DNA of 35,914 nucleotides from positions 1 through 35,914 of the IMG/VR virus record IMGVR_UViG_3300024432_000038. The stretch is one strand, 5' to 3'. This document shows positions 6,882-13,164 of this stretch, piece by piece. The position numbers were made by a program, and so were the translations under genes. Source of the stretch: a virus. The notes below the pieces were generated by a model. It searched no databases, was not told where the DNA came from, and saw only the letters and a program-made list of their open reading frames with translations. Each line of letters begins with the position of its first letter. Positions within the stretch are counted from its first letter, which is position 1.

Positions 6882-7304
6882 ATGGATGACAAACAGGAAG
6901 CACAGATGATGGCTGAGAATGGTATCCCCATCCCAGACATCGCCAATGAGTTGAATGTGTCTGTTCCTACTGTGTATGGATGGATCCAGACTGATGCCCT
7001 AGCAGAACAGCGACAACAGCGTAACGTTATGATAGTGGCCGCATATGGTGATGGGTGGACCATTGCCAAGCTGTGCTCCACATTCAATATCTCCCAGGGC
7101 ACTGTGTACAACGTACTCCACTCCAGTGATACACCACTCAGACGTCCACGTGGTAACAAGTTCAATGGTGATCGCATCGAGAAGATGTATCTTGATGGTG
7201 TCAAGGTGTGTGTGATTGTCAGTGCAGCAGGATGCTCCCTAACAACTTTGTACAGAATCTTGGATCAGAGAGACATTCCCAGGAGACAAGCCTTGTCTCT
7301 GTAG
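6882..7304 (+). CDS. Triple helix-turn-helix regulator
   Basis: This 140-aa protein is read from the ATG at 6882, which has AGGAGG 8 nt upstream; the in-frame GTG at 6876 is too close to it. Three successive HTH units of Hin/resolvase-like type are visible: PIPDIANELNVSVPTVYGW (about residues 16-34), TIAKLCSTFNISQGTVYNVL (60-79) and VIVSAAGCSLTTLYRIL (about 109-125). Each has the 'I...A...S..TVY..L' recognition pattern. No catalytic recombinase or kinase domain is attached. It lies under its own promoter with an inverted-repeat operator, so a transcriptional regulator is likely. Three HTHs could read the three half-sites. Confidence 0.75.
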   Translation: MDDKQEAQMMAENGIPIPDIANELNVSVPTVYGWIQTDALAEQRQQRNVMIVAAYGDGWTIAKLCSTFNISQGTVYNVLHSSDTPLRRPRGNKFNGDRIEKMYLDGVKVCVIVSAAGCSLTTLYRILDQRDIPRRQALSL

Positions 7305-7602
7305 GAAAGGAATGAACACAGTTCACTCACATCACATCCTCCACCCAACACCGCACAGGCCAATGGCCCTTCCTATGTCAGCTACATCCAGAGGTGAACA
7401 TTACTCTATTCTTACAATTCTATGCCCCCCCTAGGGAGGGAGAGAAACCTATAGAGGGGGGTATTTCTCTCTTCTCTCTCTCTCTCTCTCATTCTCTTCT
7501 TCTTCTTCTTCTTCTTACTTCTGGTAATAATAGAGTAAGACATTACTTATATCTCATACACATACACTCCCTAACAGGACTTCCCAGTTAGACTACAGAG
7601 TA
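7305..7602. other. Non-coding gap with homopyrimidine tract
   Basis: I see no convincing gene here. An open frame at 7394-7591 lacks a Shine-Dalgarno and mostly translates a (TC)n/(TTC)n tract. The plus strand is almost pure pyrimidine from 7464 to 7516, interrupted by one A at 7491, with runs of CT and then CTT repeats. GAGAGAAA (7440-7447) is an inverted copy of TTTCTCTC (7464-7471). Such mirror-like tracts can form triplex DNA or pause polymerase. TGAAC-ACA-GTTCA near 7313-7325 is a small palindrome. Confidence 0.5.
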
Positions 7603-7631
7603 TGGACCCTCCACTTCCTTTAGAGTATAAT
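7603..7631 (+). promoter_or_regulatory. Predicted early promoter
   Basis: TGGACC (7603-7608), a 17-nt spacer, then TATAAT (7626-7631). A CAGAGT box and one spacer base (A) precede the -35. It drives the ribbon-helix-helix gene at 7655, with AAAGGAG close to the predicted start. Confidence 0.75.
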
Positions 7632-7654
7632 AGACCTAAAGGAGATTAGATTGT

Positions 7655-7837
7655 ATGGACACCAAGCCAATGTTCTTCCAAGTACCCACACACATCCACA
7701 AAGCCTTCAAGATCGCATGTGCGATACGAGGCGTCACAATGACTCAGACAATGGCCAGGATGATGAAACGCTACGCTGAGAATACATTGAAGCAGACAGA
7801 ACAGCCACCACCCACTACCCATACTGTAGTCACCTAG
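7655..7837 (+). CDS. Ribbon-helix-helix (CopG/Arc-like) DNA-binding protein
   Basis: This 60-aa protein has its ATG preceded by AAAGGAG (10 nt). A short strand, MFFQVPTHIHKAF, leads into helix 1 (KIACAIRGV), a turn, and helix 2 (TMTQTMARMMKRYAEN). This is the layout of small RHH repressors, in which the strand pairs in a dimer to contact DNA. The C-terminal 15 residues are Pro/Thr-rich and probably disordered. It has its own promoter and stands alone between two promoters, which fits an early transcription regulator. Confidence 0.65.
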   Translation: MDTKPMFFQVPTHIHKAFKIACAIRGVTMTQTMARMMKRYAENTLKQTEQPPPTTHTVVT

Positions 7838-7926
7838 GGACTTAGGGAATTTCTAGCCCTACCTACTACCTACAGTACCTTCCCATACCCCATCCTACTA
7901 ATAAGTGGGAAGCCTAGTACAGAGTC

Positions 7927-7955
7927 TGGACTAATTTTTCTGTCTGTAGTATAAT
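7927..7955 (+). promoter_or_regulatory. Predicted early promoter
   Basis: TGGACT (7927-7932), 17 nt, TATAAT (7950-7955), preceded by CAGAGTC at 7920-7926 exactly as at 6825-6831. The 5' leader to the GTG at 8024 would be about 60 nt. It probably drives the long chain of small genes from 8024 onward. Confidence 0.75.
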
Positions 7956-8023
7956 TAGGGTAGTACCTTTACCACCTTAACAGATAAAGTCCATATACAC
8001 TATAAGTAGAAAGGAGTAGTACA

Positions 8024-8224
8024 GTGACACAGGAAAGTAAGCAGGGACAGGGACAGCAGGATAGGAAGCTCTTCAGACCCATTATCTCTATCCAACAGAG
8101 ACTACGGGGAGAAGAAGCAGCCGCCTTCCTCGCAGAAGTCTCCCAGGCAGTAGATAGTACAGAGCCTGGCTCAGAGGAGAGACTACAGAAGGTAGGGGCA
8201 GTAGTAGCCAGGTGGAGTAAGTAG
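8024..8224 (+). CDS. Small early protein, first of three MTQ-start genes
   Basis: This 66-aa protein has a GTG start with AAAGGAG 7 nt upstream. The N-terminus is Gln/Gly/Lys rich (SKQGQGQQDRK) and probably flexible; the rest is helical (LRGEEAAAFLAEVSQAV, ERLQKVGAVVARWSK). Its initiation region (AAGGAG...TACAGTGACACAG) is repeated almost exactly at the next two genes. The C-terminal half loosely resembles the next protein (LA..L then a helix ending in WSK/WNQ), so the two may be diverged paralogues. Function unknown. Confidence 0.65.
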   Translation: MTQESKQGQGQQDRKLFRPIISIQQRLRGEEAAAFLAEVSQAVDSTEPGSEERLQKVGAVVARWSK

Positions 8225-8263
8225 AGCCACTAGCATATACATAAAGAGGAAAGGAGAAGTATA

Positions 8264-8467
8264 GTGACACAGAAGGATCAGAACCAAAAGGCCAGGGAAC
8301 TGGCCCAGGCCCTGGAGGACATCAAGAAGTCCACTGGTGCCACTGAGCTAGTAAAGGAGATGCAGGGAATGGCGAAGAAATGGAATCAGGCCAATCCCCA
8401 CCGTCACAGCTGGGATGACCCCTTCGCAGAGGCCATCACTGGAATGATGAAGGTTCTAGCCAGCTGA
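8264..8467 (+). CDS. Small early protein, second of three MTQ-start genes
   Basis: This 67-aa protein has a GTG start with AAAGGAG upstream. It begins MTQKDQNQKARELAQAL and is mainly helical and charged, with a short HRHSW motif in the middle and a hydrophobic C-terminal helix (ITGMMKVLAS). There is no membrane segment or zinc motif. It lies 39 nt after the previous gene and shares its initiation sequence. Function unknown. Confidence 0.65.
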   Translation: MTQKDQNQKARELAQALEDIKKSTGATELVKEMQGMAKKWNQANPHRHSWDDPFAEAITGMMKVLAS

Positions 8468-8492
8468 CCCTACACAAGGTAAGGAGAGTACA

Positions 8493-8843
8493 GTGACACA
8501 GGAAGGTACAGTACCTACACTCACAGAGTATCAGCCAGACATAGATCACAGGCTCACACAACTCCACTATGAGGGATCCAAGAGCGATAGCCCTACTGAC
8601 TGGGCAGAGTGGATCATCCAGCAACTCCATGTTGTAGTAGAGGATGGGCTGCCAGAAGCCTACCATGGTGACATCCAGAGCTTCCAGGCAGACCTATGGA
8701 TCGGGGACATGCCCTGGATAGAATCCCTGGGTGCCAAGGTGGAAGAGGCCATCGAGGCGCACCCAGACTACCAGAGTCTCCGCACTAAGTTCCAGAAGAG
8801 ATTCAACACACCCATCTGGGAGGCAGACCCTAACATGGATTAG
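8493..8843 (+). CDS. Acidic early protein, third of three MTQ-start genes
   Basis: This 116-aa protein starts at GTG (MTQEGTVPTL) with AAGGAG 7 nt upstream. It is acidic and Trp-rich (DWAEWIIQQL, ADLWIGDMPWIESL) and predicted soluble. Early phage proteins of this kind are often host-takeover factors or nucleic-acid mimics, but nothing specific is recognisable. The first 21 nt of its coding region closely copy the start of the gene at 8024. Confidence 0.65.
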   Translation: MTQEGTVPTLTEYQPDIDHRLTQLHYEGSKSDSPTDWAEWIIQQLHVVVEDGLPEAYHGDIQSFQADLWIGDMPWIESLGAKVEEAIEAHPDYQSLRTKFQKRFNTPIWEADPNMD

Positions 8844-8879
8844 AGACTGGTAGAGCTTATCTCCACCCCATCAGAGATA

Positions 8880-8896
8880 GGCTCCCACCAGGAGCC
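8880..8896 (+). other. Intergenic hairpin
   Basis: GGCTCC (8880-8885) pairs perfectly with GGAGCC (8891-8896) across a CACCA loop, between the genes ending at 8843 and starting at 8934. No T tract follows, so it is more likely an RNA-stability or processing element than a terminator. Confidence 0.4.
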
Positions 8897-8933
8897 AATC
8901 CTGGACATCCTACAGAGAAGGAGGTGATATAAG

Positions 8934-9146
8934 ATGGCGACCAATCAAGAGGACCCCAGAGTGGCATCCCACAGGTTTCCTCTCCTCACAGTTGTAGTAG
9001 AGCACGCTGAAACCTTGGCAGAGGCAGAGGCCACCGCCACCCAATGGATGGAGGAGAATGCACTGGATGGGGATTACGAGCTGGATGACTGGACACAGGA
9101 TACAGTCACCCCAACCACCTGGCACTTCCATTATGTGGTAAAGTAG
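8934..9146 (+). CDS. Small acidic early protein
   Basis: This 70-aa protein has its ATG preceded by AAGGAGGTGATATAAG. The Shine-Dalgarno is essentially a full complement of the 16S 3' end and predicts very strong translation. The product is acidic with a strand (FPLLTVVVEHA), a helix (LAEAEATATQWMEENA) and a second strand (TTWHFHYVVK). This could be a compact alpha/beta fold. It has no known motif. Confidence 0.6.
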   Translation: MATNQEDPRVASHRFPLLTVVVEHAETLAEAEATATQWMEENALDGDYELDDWTQDTVTPTTWHFHYVVK

Positions 9147-9185
9147 GGCTAGCACATAGACATCAGATGAAAGGAGGTGATATAG

Positions 9186-9461
9186 ATGCCAGAACAGCAA
9201 CAGACAGTAGGACCAGGCAAGAGGGTACATCGGATTAGTGTCTTCTGTATTTCAGGCTCTGATACCGTAGACTGTATGATCTACACCACCAAGGTGGATA
9301 GCCTGAAGATTCACTCCACCTATGGGTGCCTTACTGATCAGCAGTACAAGCACCTGGCCAGTGTAGTGAATGGAGCCGCAAGACGTGGTTACGGGGAAGT
9401 CGAAGCCCATGGCGCCATCCCTGGCTTCATATGGCACCAGGCAGCCTATGGACAGGCTTAA
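9186..9461 (+). CDS. Small early protein
   Basis: This 91-aa protein has its ATG preceded by AAAGGAGGTGATATAG, the same strong initiation sequence as at 8934 and 13657. It contains strands (VHRISVFCISGSD, DCMIYTTKVDSLKIH) and a helix (QQYKHLASVVNGAARRG). There are three Cys but no CxxC pair. A predicted soluble alpha/beta protein of unknown function. Confidence 0.6.
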   Translation: MPEQQQTVGPGKRVHRISVFCISGSDTVDCMIYTTKVDSLKIHSTYGCLTDQQYKHLASVVNGAARRGYGEVEAHGAIPGFIWHQAAYGQA

Positions 9462-9541
9462 AACACAGCTTTGGCCTCACCAGATACCCAACGAGGCCAA
9501 GGCCACATAATAATCGCCCTGTGCGATTTGAGGAGGTTCAG

Positions 9542-9826
9542 ATGTATACATACGAGGTGGTGACCACCAAGGTCATCGCAGAAGGGGTGGCCCAGTATGA
9601 GGGAGCCACCATTACGGAAGCAGAGTTTCGTGTCTGCGAACTTGGATCATTTGGCTTCATTACCAATGAGGAAGAGGCCAAGCGTACTATCACAGCACTC
9701 TATGGTGAGGAGGCAGTAGCCAGTACACTCCACTACAGCTTCAAAATCACCAGCAAGTATCCGCCCAAGTGGGACTGCTGGTCCTGCTTTGGAGTAGTGA
9801 TCACCAACTATGAGAAGACAGAGTAG
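9542..9826 (+). CDS. Small early protein
   Basis: This 94-aa protein is read from the ATG at 9542, which has GAGGAGG 5 nt upstream. The longer open frame back to 9431 would overlap the preceding gene and has no ribosome-binding site. It has a beta-rich start (YTYEVVTTKVIAEG), a helix with NEEEAKRTITALYG, and a C-terminal WDCWSCFGVVI that holds a CxxC pair between aromatics. Function unknown. Confidence 0.6.
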   Translation: MYTYEVVTTKVIAEGVAQYEGATITEAEFRVCELGSFGFITNEEEAKRTITALYGEEAVASTLHYSFKITSKYPPKWDCWSCFGVVITNYEKTE

Positions 9827-9835
9827 CCAGTCGAA

Positions 9836-9903
9836 ACACCAGGTACAGGAGGGCCTGGTGTCTGACCAGGATTGGCCACCTGGCATTGAATAAGACAGGC
9901 CAA
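9836..9903 (+). other. Tandem hairpins in a leader between small genes
   Basis: ACACCAGG (9836-9843) and CCTGGTGT (9854-9861) form a perfect 8-bp stem whose 10-nt loop contains AGGAGGG, a Shine-Dalgarno-like sequence. TTGGCC (9872-9877) and GGCCAA (9898-9903) form a second perfect stem just before the next ribosome-binding site. They may act as translational control or RNA-processing elements. Confidence 0.4.
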
Positions 9904-9919
9904 CCAGGAGGTGGTATAG

Positions 9920-10114
9920 GTGCAGAAAGCGAAAGTAGAAGCAGCGACGAGGACAGTATTTGAGGAGATGGTCCGACTGGGTGACCTTTCACATAAGTCC
10001 TACGATTCAGTACATCGTCCATACACTCGCAAGAAGGTCCACCCCAAAAAGCGTCGCCAGAGCAGGAAGGCTGCAAAGCTGGCCCGACGCCACAACAGAT
10101 CCAGAGGTGAGTGA
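9920..10114 (+). CDS. Small highly basic protein
   Basis: This 64-aa protein starts at GTG with GGAGGTGG 6 nt upstream. The N-terminal half is a mixed helix (VEAATRTVFEEMVRLGDL). The C-terminal half is a dense cluster of Lys/Arg (TRKKVHPKKRRQSRKAAKLARRH), probably a nucleic-acid-binding tail. The next gene starts 1 nt past its stop. Family unknown. Confidence 0.6.
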   Translation: MQKAKVEAATRTVFEEMVRLGDLSHKSYDSVHRPYTRKKVHPKKRRQSRKAAKLARRHNRSRGE

Positions 10115-10115
10115 G

Positions 10116-10322
10116 ATGGACAAGACATTTTGGGACTTCAAGGAAGGTGAGTACCCACTACATAGGGCATTGAGGGCTGTGACAGCCTGTACTCTAGGCT
10201 TCAAGCCACCCAAACCATTCGGTGTTTGCAGCTACTGCCCTGCGCGACGCCTATGCTTACCGATAACAGCAGGAGTCATCGCTGCCGCCAAGCACAGACA
10301 GGCAGTGAGGACCAGGAGATAG
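10116..10322 (+). CDS. Cys-cluster microprotein
   Basis: This 68-aa protein starts at the ATG at 10116 with GAGGTGA upstream; a longer frame from 9960 would overlap the preceding gene completely. The core is VCSYCPARRLC, a C-x2-C-x5-C pattern, with another Cys about 14 residues earlier (TACTLGF). This spacing is like the Fe-S Cys motif of Cas4/RecB-type nucleases but without the nuclease domain; the same C-x2-C-x5-C occurs in the nuclease at 16440. A zinc site is the alternative. Function unknown. Confidence 0.6.
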   Translation: MDKTFWDFKEGEYPLHRALRAVTACTLGFKPPKPFGVCSYCPARRLCLPITAGVIAAAKHRQAVRTRR

Positions 10323-10326
10323 TAAG

Positions 10327-10773
10327 ATGGACAACAGGCGGTACAAGTACGAGTGGAGTGCGCTCGACTGGCTACTCCGATCAGACCTTCCCACAAGGGA
10401 AAGGGAGGCACAGATGGACAAGTACACAGCAACATTCGGTAAGGGCAGAAGTCGTATCCTCTCTGTCCACGCAGAGTCAGTCCAAGAGGCCGACACTGAG
10501 ATCGAGAGACAGCTGTATCGTCCAGGCCGGCGTGCCCTTCTTGGGCAGTGGCAGGCAGGTGGCCGGAGGATGATGGTAAATGATGACAGTGAGTACGTTG
10601 TCAGTATCTTCGATACCAAGGAATATCGTCATCACCTTCGACAGGGGTCACTAGCAGATGAGCCCATCGCCCCAGGGGCTGCTGGCTCTTGGAAACGCTC
10701 AGTACAAGATGAGGAGGCACGGATACGCAGAGGGTACTACGTAGACGTGGTATGGGAGGAGACAGATGTATGA
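10327..10773 (+). CDS. Hypothetical early protein
   Basis: This 148-aa protein has its ATG with AGGAG 8 nt upstream. It is charged and Arg-rich, with ALDWLLRSDLPTRER near the N-terminus, a middle EADTEIERQLYRPGRRALL stretch, and EYVVSIFDTKEYRHHL followed by a C-terminal YYVDVVWEE. It is predicted soluble, with no recognised catalytic motif. It overlaps the next gene by 8 nt. Confidence 0.65.
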   Translation: MDNRRYKYEWSALDWLLRSDLPTREREAQMDKYTATFGKGRSRILSVHAESVQEADTEIERQLYRPGRRALLGQWQAGGRRMMVNDDSEYVVSIFDTKEYRHHLRQGSLADEPIAPGAAGSWKRSVQDEEARIRRGYYVDVVWEETDV

Positions 10774-10987
10774 CTGGAAATGCCCCAAGTGTGAGGTGAT
10801 AATCACCTACTCATCGCTCGCAGCCAAGCATATGGCCATACGAGCAGGAGGCTGCCAGGGCTGTAGAGCCAAAGTGGCATTCGCAAGAAACCCCAGCTTG
10901 CTGGGCCTATTCACTGAGTTTTGGTCGAGAACCAATGGCTTTCCGGTAAGTTCATCCTGGACAGCCTCAGTCCCAGTATCAGCATAG
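10766..10987 (+). CDS. Zinc-ribbon-like microprotein
   Basis: This 73-aa protein has its ATG with GGAGGAG upstream, overlapping the previous stop by 8 nt. It begins MYDWKCPKCEVIITY, then GGCQGCRAKVAF: two CxxC pairs about 21 residues apart, a typical single zinc-ribbon. The C-terminal 30 residues are unstructured-looking and Ser/Pro-rich. Likely nucleic-acid or protein binding, but no partner is evident. Confidence 0.6.
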   Translation: MYDWKCPKCEVIITYSSLAAKHMAIRAGGCQGCRAKVAFARNPSLLGLFTEFWSRTNGFPVSSSWTASVPVSA

Positions 10988-10999
10988 GAGACATAGACT

Positions 11000-11311
11000 A
11001 TGATTACCAAGTGGGAGGATTTGGTTGGGAAGACCATCACTGGAACCTACTACCACTCAGGTGGGGTCGTTCTCCTCCTGGAGGACGAGTTTGCAGTGAT
11101 AGTTGGCAAAGAAGGTTACTACGATGAAGGCCCCACTGCTGATCTTGCCGACCTGGAGGGTCAGGACACACTTGAAGCCGCAGTCGCTGCTGAGGCCCCA
11201 GGAGCACAACAGCTCCTGGAGACATGCCAAGCCAGGCGTGTAGCGAAAGTGGAGGCACAAGAGAGACGGCGACTCAAGTATCTCGCAGACAAATACAAGG
11301 AGACAGACTGA
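11000..11311 (+). CDS. Hypothetical early protein
   Basis: This 103-aa protein has its ATG with AGGAG about 9 nt upstream. The first half is a small beta domain (GKTITGTYYHSGGVVLLLEDEFAVIVGK), SH3-barrel-like in appearance. The second half is a long Ala/Glu/Arg helix (LEAAVAAEAPG, ARRVAKVEAQERRRLKY), possibly coiled coil. Its TGA overlaps the next ATG (TGATG). Function unknown. Confidence 0.6.
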   Translation: MITKWEDLVGKTITGTYYHSGGVVLLLEDEFAVIVGKEGYYDEGPTADLADLEGQDTLEAAVAAEAPGAQQLLETCQARRVAKVEAQERRRLKYLADKYKETD

Positions 11312-11463
11312 TGACCAAGGGACTCAGAGACGGAATCGGAGCACAAGGGAAGTTATGCTCCCAGTGCCAGAAAGATGTTAGCGGCAAGCCAGTAAAGCTC
11401 TGCAAGGAGTGTTATGGTACGTTTTGTCTGGTTTGCGCTGCATCTCATAGATGTAGAGAATAG
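11311..11463 (+). CDS. Cys-rich zinc-binding microprotein
   Basis: This 50-aa protein is coupled to the previous gene by a TGATG overlap. It has LCSQCQKDV, LCKECYGTFCLVC and SHRC: CxxC, CxxC-x4-CxxC and a final H-x-C, enough ligands for two zinc ions. The pattern resembles B-box or treble-clef zinc fingers. A protein-interaction role is likely in general, but unproven. Confidence 0.55.
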   Translation: MTKGLRDGIGAQGKLCSQCQKDVSGKPVKLCKECYGTFCLVCAASHRCRE

Positions 11464-11476
11464 GGGGAACAGACAG

Positions 11477-11809
11477 ATGAAGACCAATAGACAACAGAAC
11501 AATGCAAAAGCACGTAAGGACAAGGCCCGTCAGGAGCAGAGGCTCCAGGCCACCGTAGAGTATCTGCAGGAGAACAAAGCGTGGAACTGGCGCTGGCCAG
11601 GCCCTTCCGACCACACCAGGCTCCCGCGCAACTGCTGGTTCACCGGCCTCGCACCGCGTAACCCTAACCCCAGACACAATGGCAATGAGCTTCAGGGTAC
11701 ACACCCATACTTCGGCCCCAGTAAGAGGACGTTGAAGAGACGCCAGGCACGCCGTGGACTCCGGTCAGCCGAAACGTCAGCATTGGCCCGCACCATAGTG
11801 GGGACGTGA
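11477..11809 (+). CDS. Basic hypothetical protein
   Basis: This 110-aa protein is read from the ATG at 11477, which follows GGGGGAAC, a weak ribosome-binding site. It starts with a polar Asn/Lys/Arg helix (NNAKARKDKARQEQRLQ), has a Trp-rich middle (AWNWRWPGPSD) and ends in an Arg-rich tail (RTLKRRQARRGLR). Predicted nucleic-acid binding by charge only. Confidence 0.5.
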   Translation: MKTNRQQNNAKARKDKARQEQRLQATVEYLQENKAWNWRWPGPSDHTRLPRNCWFTGLAPRNPNPRHNGNELQGTHPYFGPSKRTLKRRQARRGLRSAETSALARTIVGT

Positions 11810-11810
11810 A

Positions 11811-12065
11811 ATGAACATCAGCCTGATTGACCAGTTGACCATACTCAAGGATGAGTTGCTTGGACGGCCTGTGCCTGAGATGCCTTGTGATTTCTGTGGG
11901 CATCCAGTGCCTAGCCACCAGGTCCAGTTCTCCACTTCTGGATCATCATTCCATATCTGTTCGGAATGCCAGGGCGTGCTGGACAGCGGTCAGAGTCTAG
12001 TGGACCAGCAGGGATTCATCTGGATCCACTCACCACGTGGGTACAAATTCACGTGGACAGACTAA
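11811..12065 (+). CDS. Zinc-ribbon microprotein
   Basis: This 84-aa protein starts 1 nt after the previous stop. After a helix (LIDQLTILKDELLG) it has PCDFCGHPV and, about 24 residues later, HICSECQGV, a four-Cys zinc ribbon with 'CGHP' and 'CxxC' knuckles. The C-terminus is a short beta hairpin (GFIWIHSPRGYKF). Function unknown. Confidence 0.65.
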   Translation: MNISLIDQLTILKDELLGRPVPEMPCDFCGHPVPSHQVQFSTSGSSFHICSECQGVLDSGQSLVDQQGFIWIHSPRGYKFTWTD

Positions 12066-12078
12066 CAAGGAGGATAGT

Positions 12079-12249
12079 ATGAGTAGGCAAGCCAGAGGCC
12101 GAAGGTATGGCCCACGCAAGCCACAGCGCCCACCGGCGCAGCCAACCAAGCCCTGCCCAGACTGTTTTGGGATGGGAGTGGTCACCAATAGGAATGGCAT
12201 AGTGGTGTACTGCCCTGTTTGTAAGGGCAGACGCAGAGTGCCCAAGTAG
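12079..12249 (+). CDS. DnaJ-type zinc-knuckle microprotein
   Basis: This 56-aa protein has its ATG with AAGGAGG upstream. A basic Pro-rich N-terminus (RKPQRPPAQPTKP) precedes CPDCFGMGVV and YCPVCKGRR. These are a pair of CxxCxGxG-type knuckles as in the cysteine-rich domain of DnaJ, only one pair deep. Such lone knuckles bind one zinc ion. No J domain is present. Confidence 0.65.
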   Translation: MSRQARGRRYGPRKPQRPPAQPTKPCPDCFGMGVVTNRNGIVVYCPVCKGRRRVPK

Positions 12250-12255
12250 GAGGAT

Positions 12256-12549
12256 ATGGTGATCGAGATTCAAGGCTACAAACTCAAGCTCGACAAGGTC
12301 ACTGAGGATAACATCATCGGAGTCTTCAATGAAGACTATGGACCAGTGGTTGTGTACGTCAGTGAGTTCCGGGGAGACTGGCTCCTTCACACACGTAAGT
12401 TCTGGAAGCCAGATGACGCGGACTACTTCGTACCCACCAAGAAGGGCACAGCTATTCCAGTCCAAGAGGCCGAGGAGTACGCACAGGCCATCTTTACTTG
12501 GACACAACTTATGAGGGAGAAGGCAAATGCCAAAGCCCAAGGTGGATAA
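12256..12549 (+). CDS. Hypothetical early protein
   Basis: This 97-aa protein can start at the ATG at 12256 or the GTG at 12259; AGGAGG lies 3 or 6 nt upstream, so the GTG is slightly better placed. The fold appears beta-rich (IEIQGYKLKL, GPVVVYVSEFRGDWLLHTR) with a C-terminal helix (AEEYAQAIFTWTQLM). No known motif. Confidence 0.6.
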   Translation: MVIEIQGYKLKLDKVTEDNIIGVFNEDYGPVVVYVSEFRGDWLLHTRKFWKPDDADYFVPTKKGTAIPVQEAEEYAQAIFTWTQLMREKANAKAQGG

Positions 12550-12588
12550 ACCTGGGCTGGACCCGCAGCAACTGATCAGGAGGTAAAC

Positions 12589-12708
12589 ATGTACACCATC
12601 GCTATGCTACTACTCACAGTTGGTATACTCACAATCATCATAGGCCACGCACAGCTGGTCCTTGAAGAGCACGTCATTGAGGATAGGCTGAAGAGGTTCT
12701 GTAGATGA
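12589..12708 (+). CDS. Micro-membrane protein (39 aa)
   Basis: The ATG has AGGAGG 6 nt upstream. Residues 3-20 are a single hydrophobic helix (TIAMLLLTVGILTIIIG), followed by a charged tail (LEEHVIEDRLKRF). The stop overlaps the next ATG as ATGA, so the two are coupled. Likely an inner-membrane microprotein of unknown role. Confidence 0.6.
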   Translation: MYTIAMLLLTVGILTIIIGHAQLVLEEHVIEDRLKRFCR

Positions 12709-12869
12709 CACCCGACAAAGCCTTCATAGTGGGAATGCTGGTGGGCGTGCTCCTTATGTTTTTGCCTACCTACTCCGCAGTACTATGGGCTCAAGAGGTC
12801 CACATCTTGTGGTTAGCGGCCTGTGCGAATCGAACCGAGGAGGAAGAGTGTGATACGACATCCAGTTGA
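12705..12869 (+). CDS. Micro-membrane protein (54 aa)
   Basis: It is coupled to the previous gene by an ATGA overlap. A hydrophobic segment (AFIVGMLVGVLLMFLPTYSAVLW) spans residues 6-28. A second, weaker segment and an acidic Cys-containing tail (NRTEEEECD) follow. The codons for that acidic stretch contain the GAGGAGG that serves the next gene at 12850. Function unknown; together with its partner it could alter the membrane. Confidence 0.6.
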   Translation: MTPDKAFIVGMLVGVLLMFLPTYSAVLWAQEVHILWLAACANRTEEEECDTTSS

Positions 12870-13164
12870 TGAATTGGAGATCCAGGTGAGTGACGATGGT
12901 AATATCTACCTGGCCATTCAGTGCGATGGGCTTGGCAAGCAGTTTCGTCTCCAGATTGCAGCTCCTGAAGGGCCACCCACTGATGAGCTAAAGGCCAGGG
13001 AGGCTGTACTGAGATTTGTTAAGGCCAAGTACGGATATAGCCTGTTAATGAGGTTTGCAGAGCACTGTGATCTACTGCCTGGCTGTTGGCTGGCCTTGGT
13101 ACACTCAGATGGAAGCGTTAACAGAGACAAAGTAATTGAGGAGGTAATATGTATGACAGAGTAA
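12850..13164 (+). CDS. Hypothetical early protein
   Basis: This 104-aa protein is read from the GTG at 12850, which has GAGGAGGAA upstream inside the preceding gene; a start at 12823 lacks a ribosome-binding site. It has a beta-rich start (ELEIQVSDDGNIYLAIQCD), a helix (ELKAREAVLRFVKAKYG) and a C-terminal CWLALVHSDG strand. It overlaps the next gene by 16 nt. No family recognised. Confidence 0.6.
   Translation: MIRHPVDELEIQVSDDGNIYLAIQCDGLGKQFRLQIAAPEGPPTDELKAREAVLRFVKAKYGYSLLMRFAEHCDLLPGCWLALVHSDGSVNRDKVIEEVICMTE

Noticed and set aside
6882-7304. Hin/resolvase-type site-specific recombinase
   Set aside because: Only HTH units are present; there is no catalytic serine-recombinase domain, so it is called a regulator.
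7394-7591. 65-aa open frame over the CT/CTT tract
   Set aside because: The Leu/Ser run is just the translated repeat, no Shine-Dalgarno precedes it.
10116-10322. Stand-alone Cas4-like nuclease
   Set aside because: Only the C-x2-C-x5-C motif is shared; the 68-aa protein has no PD-(D/E)XK core.
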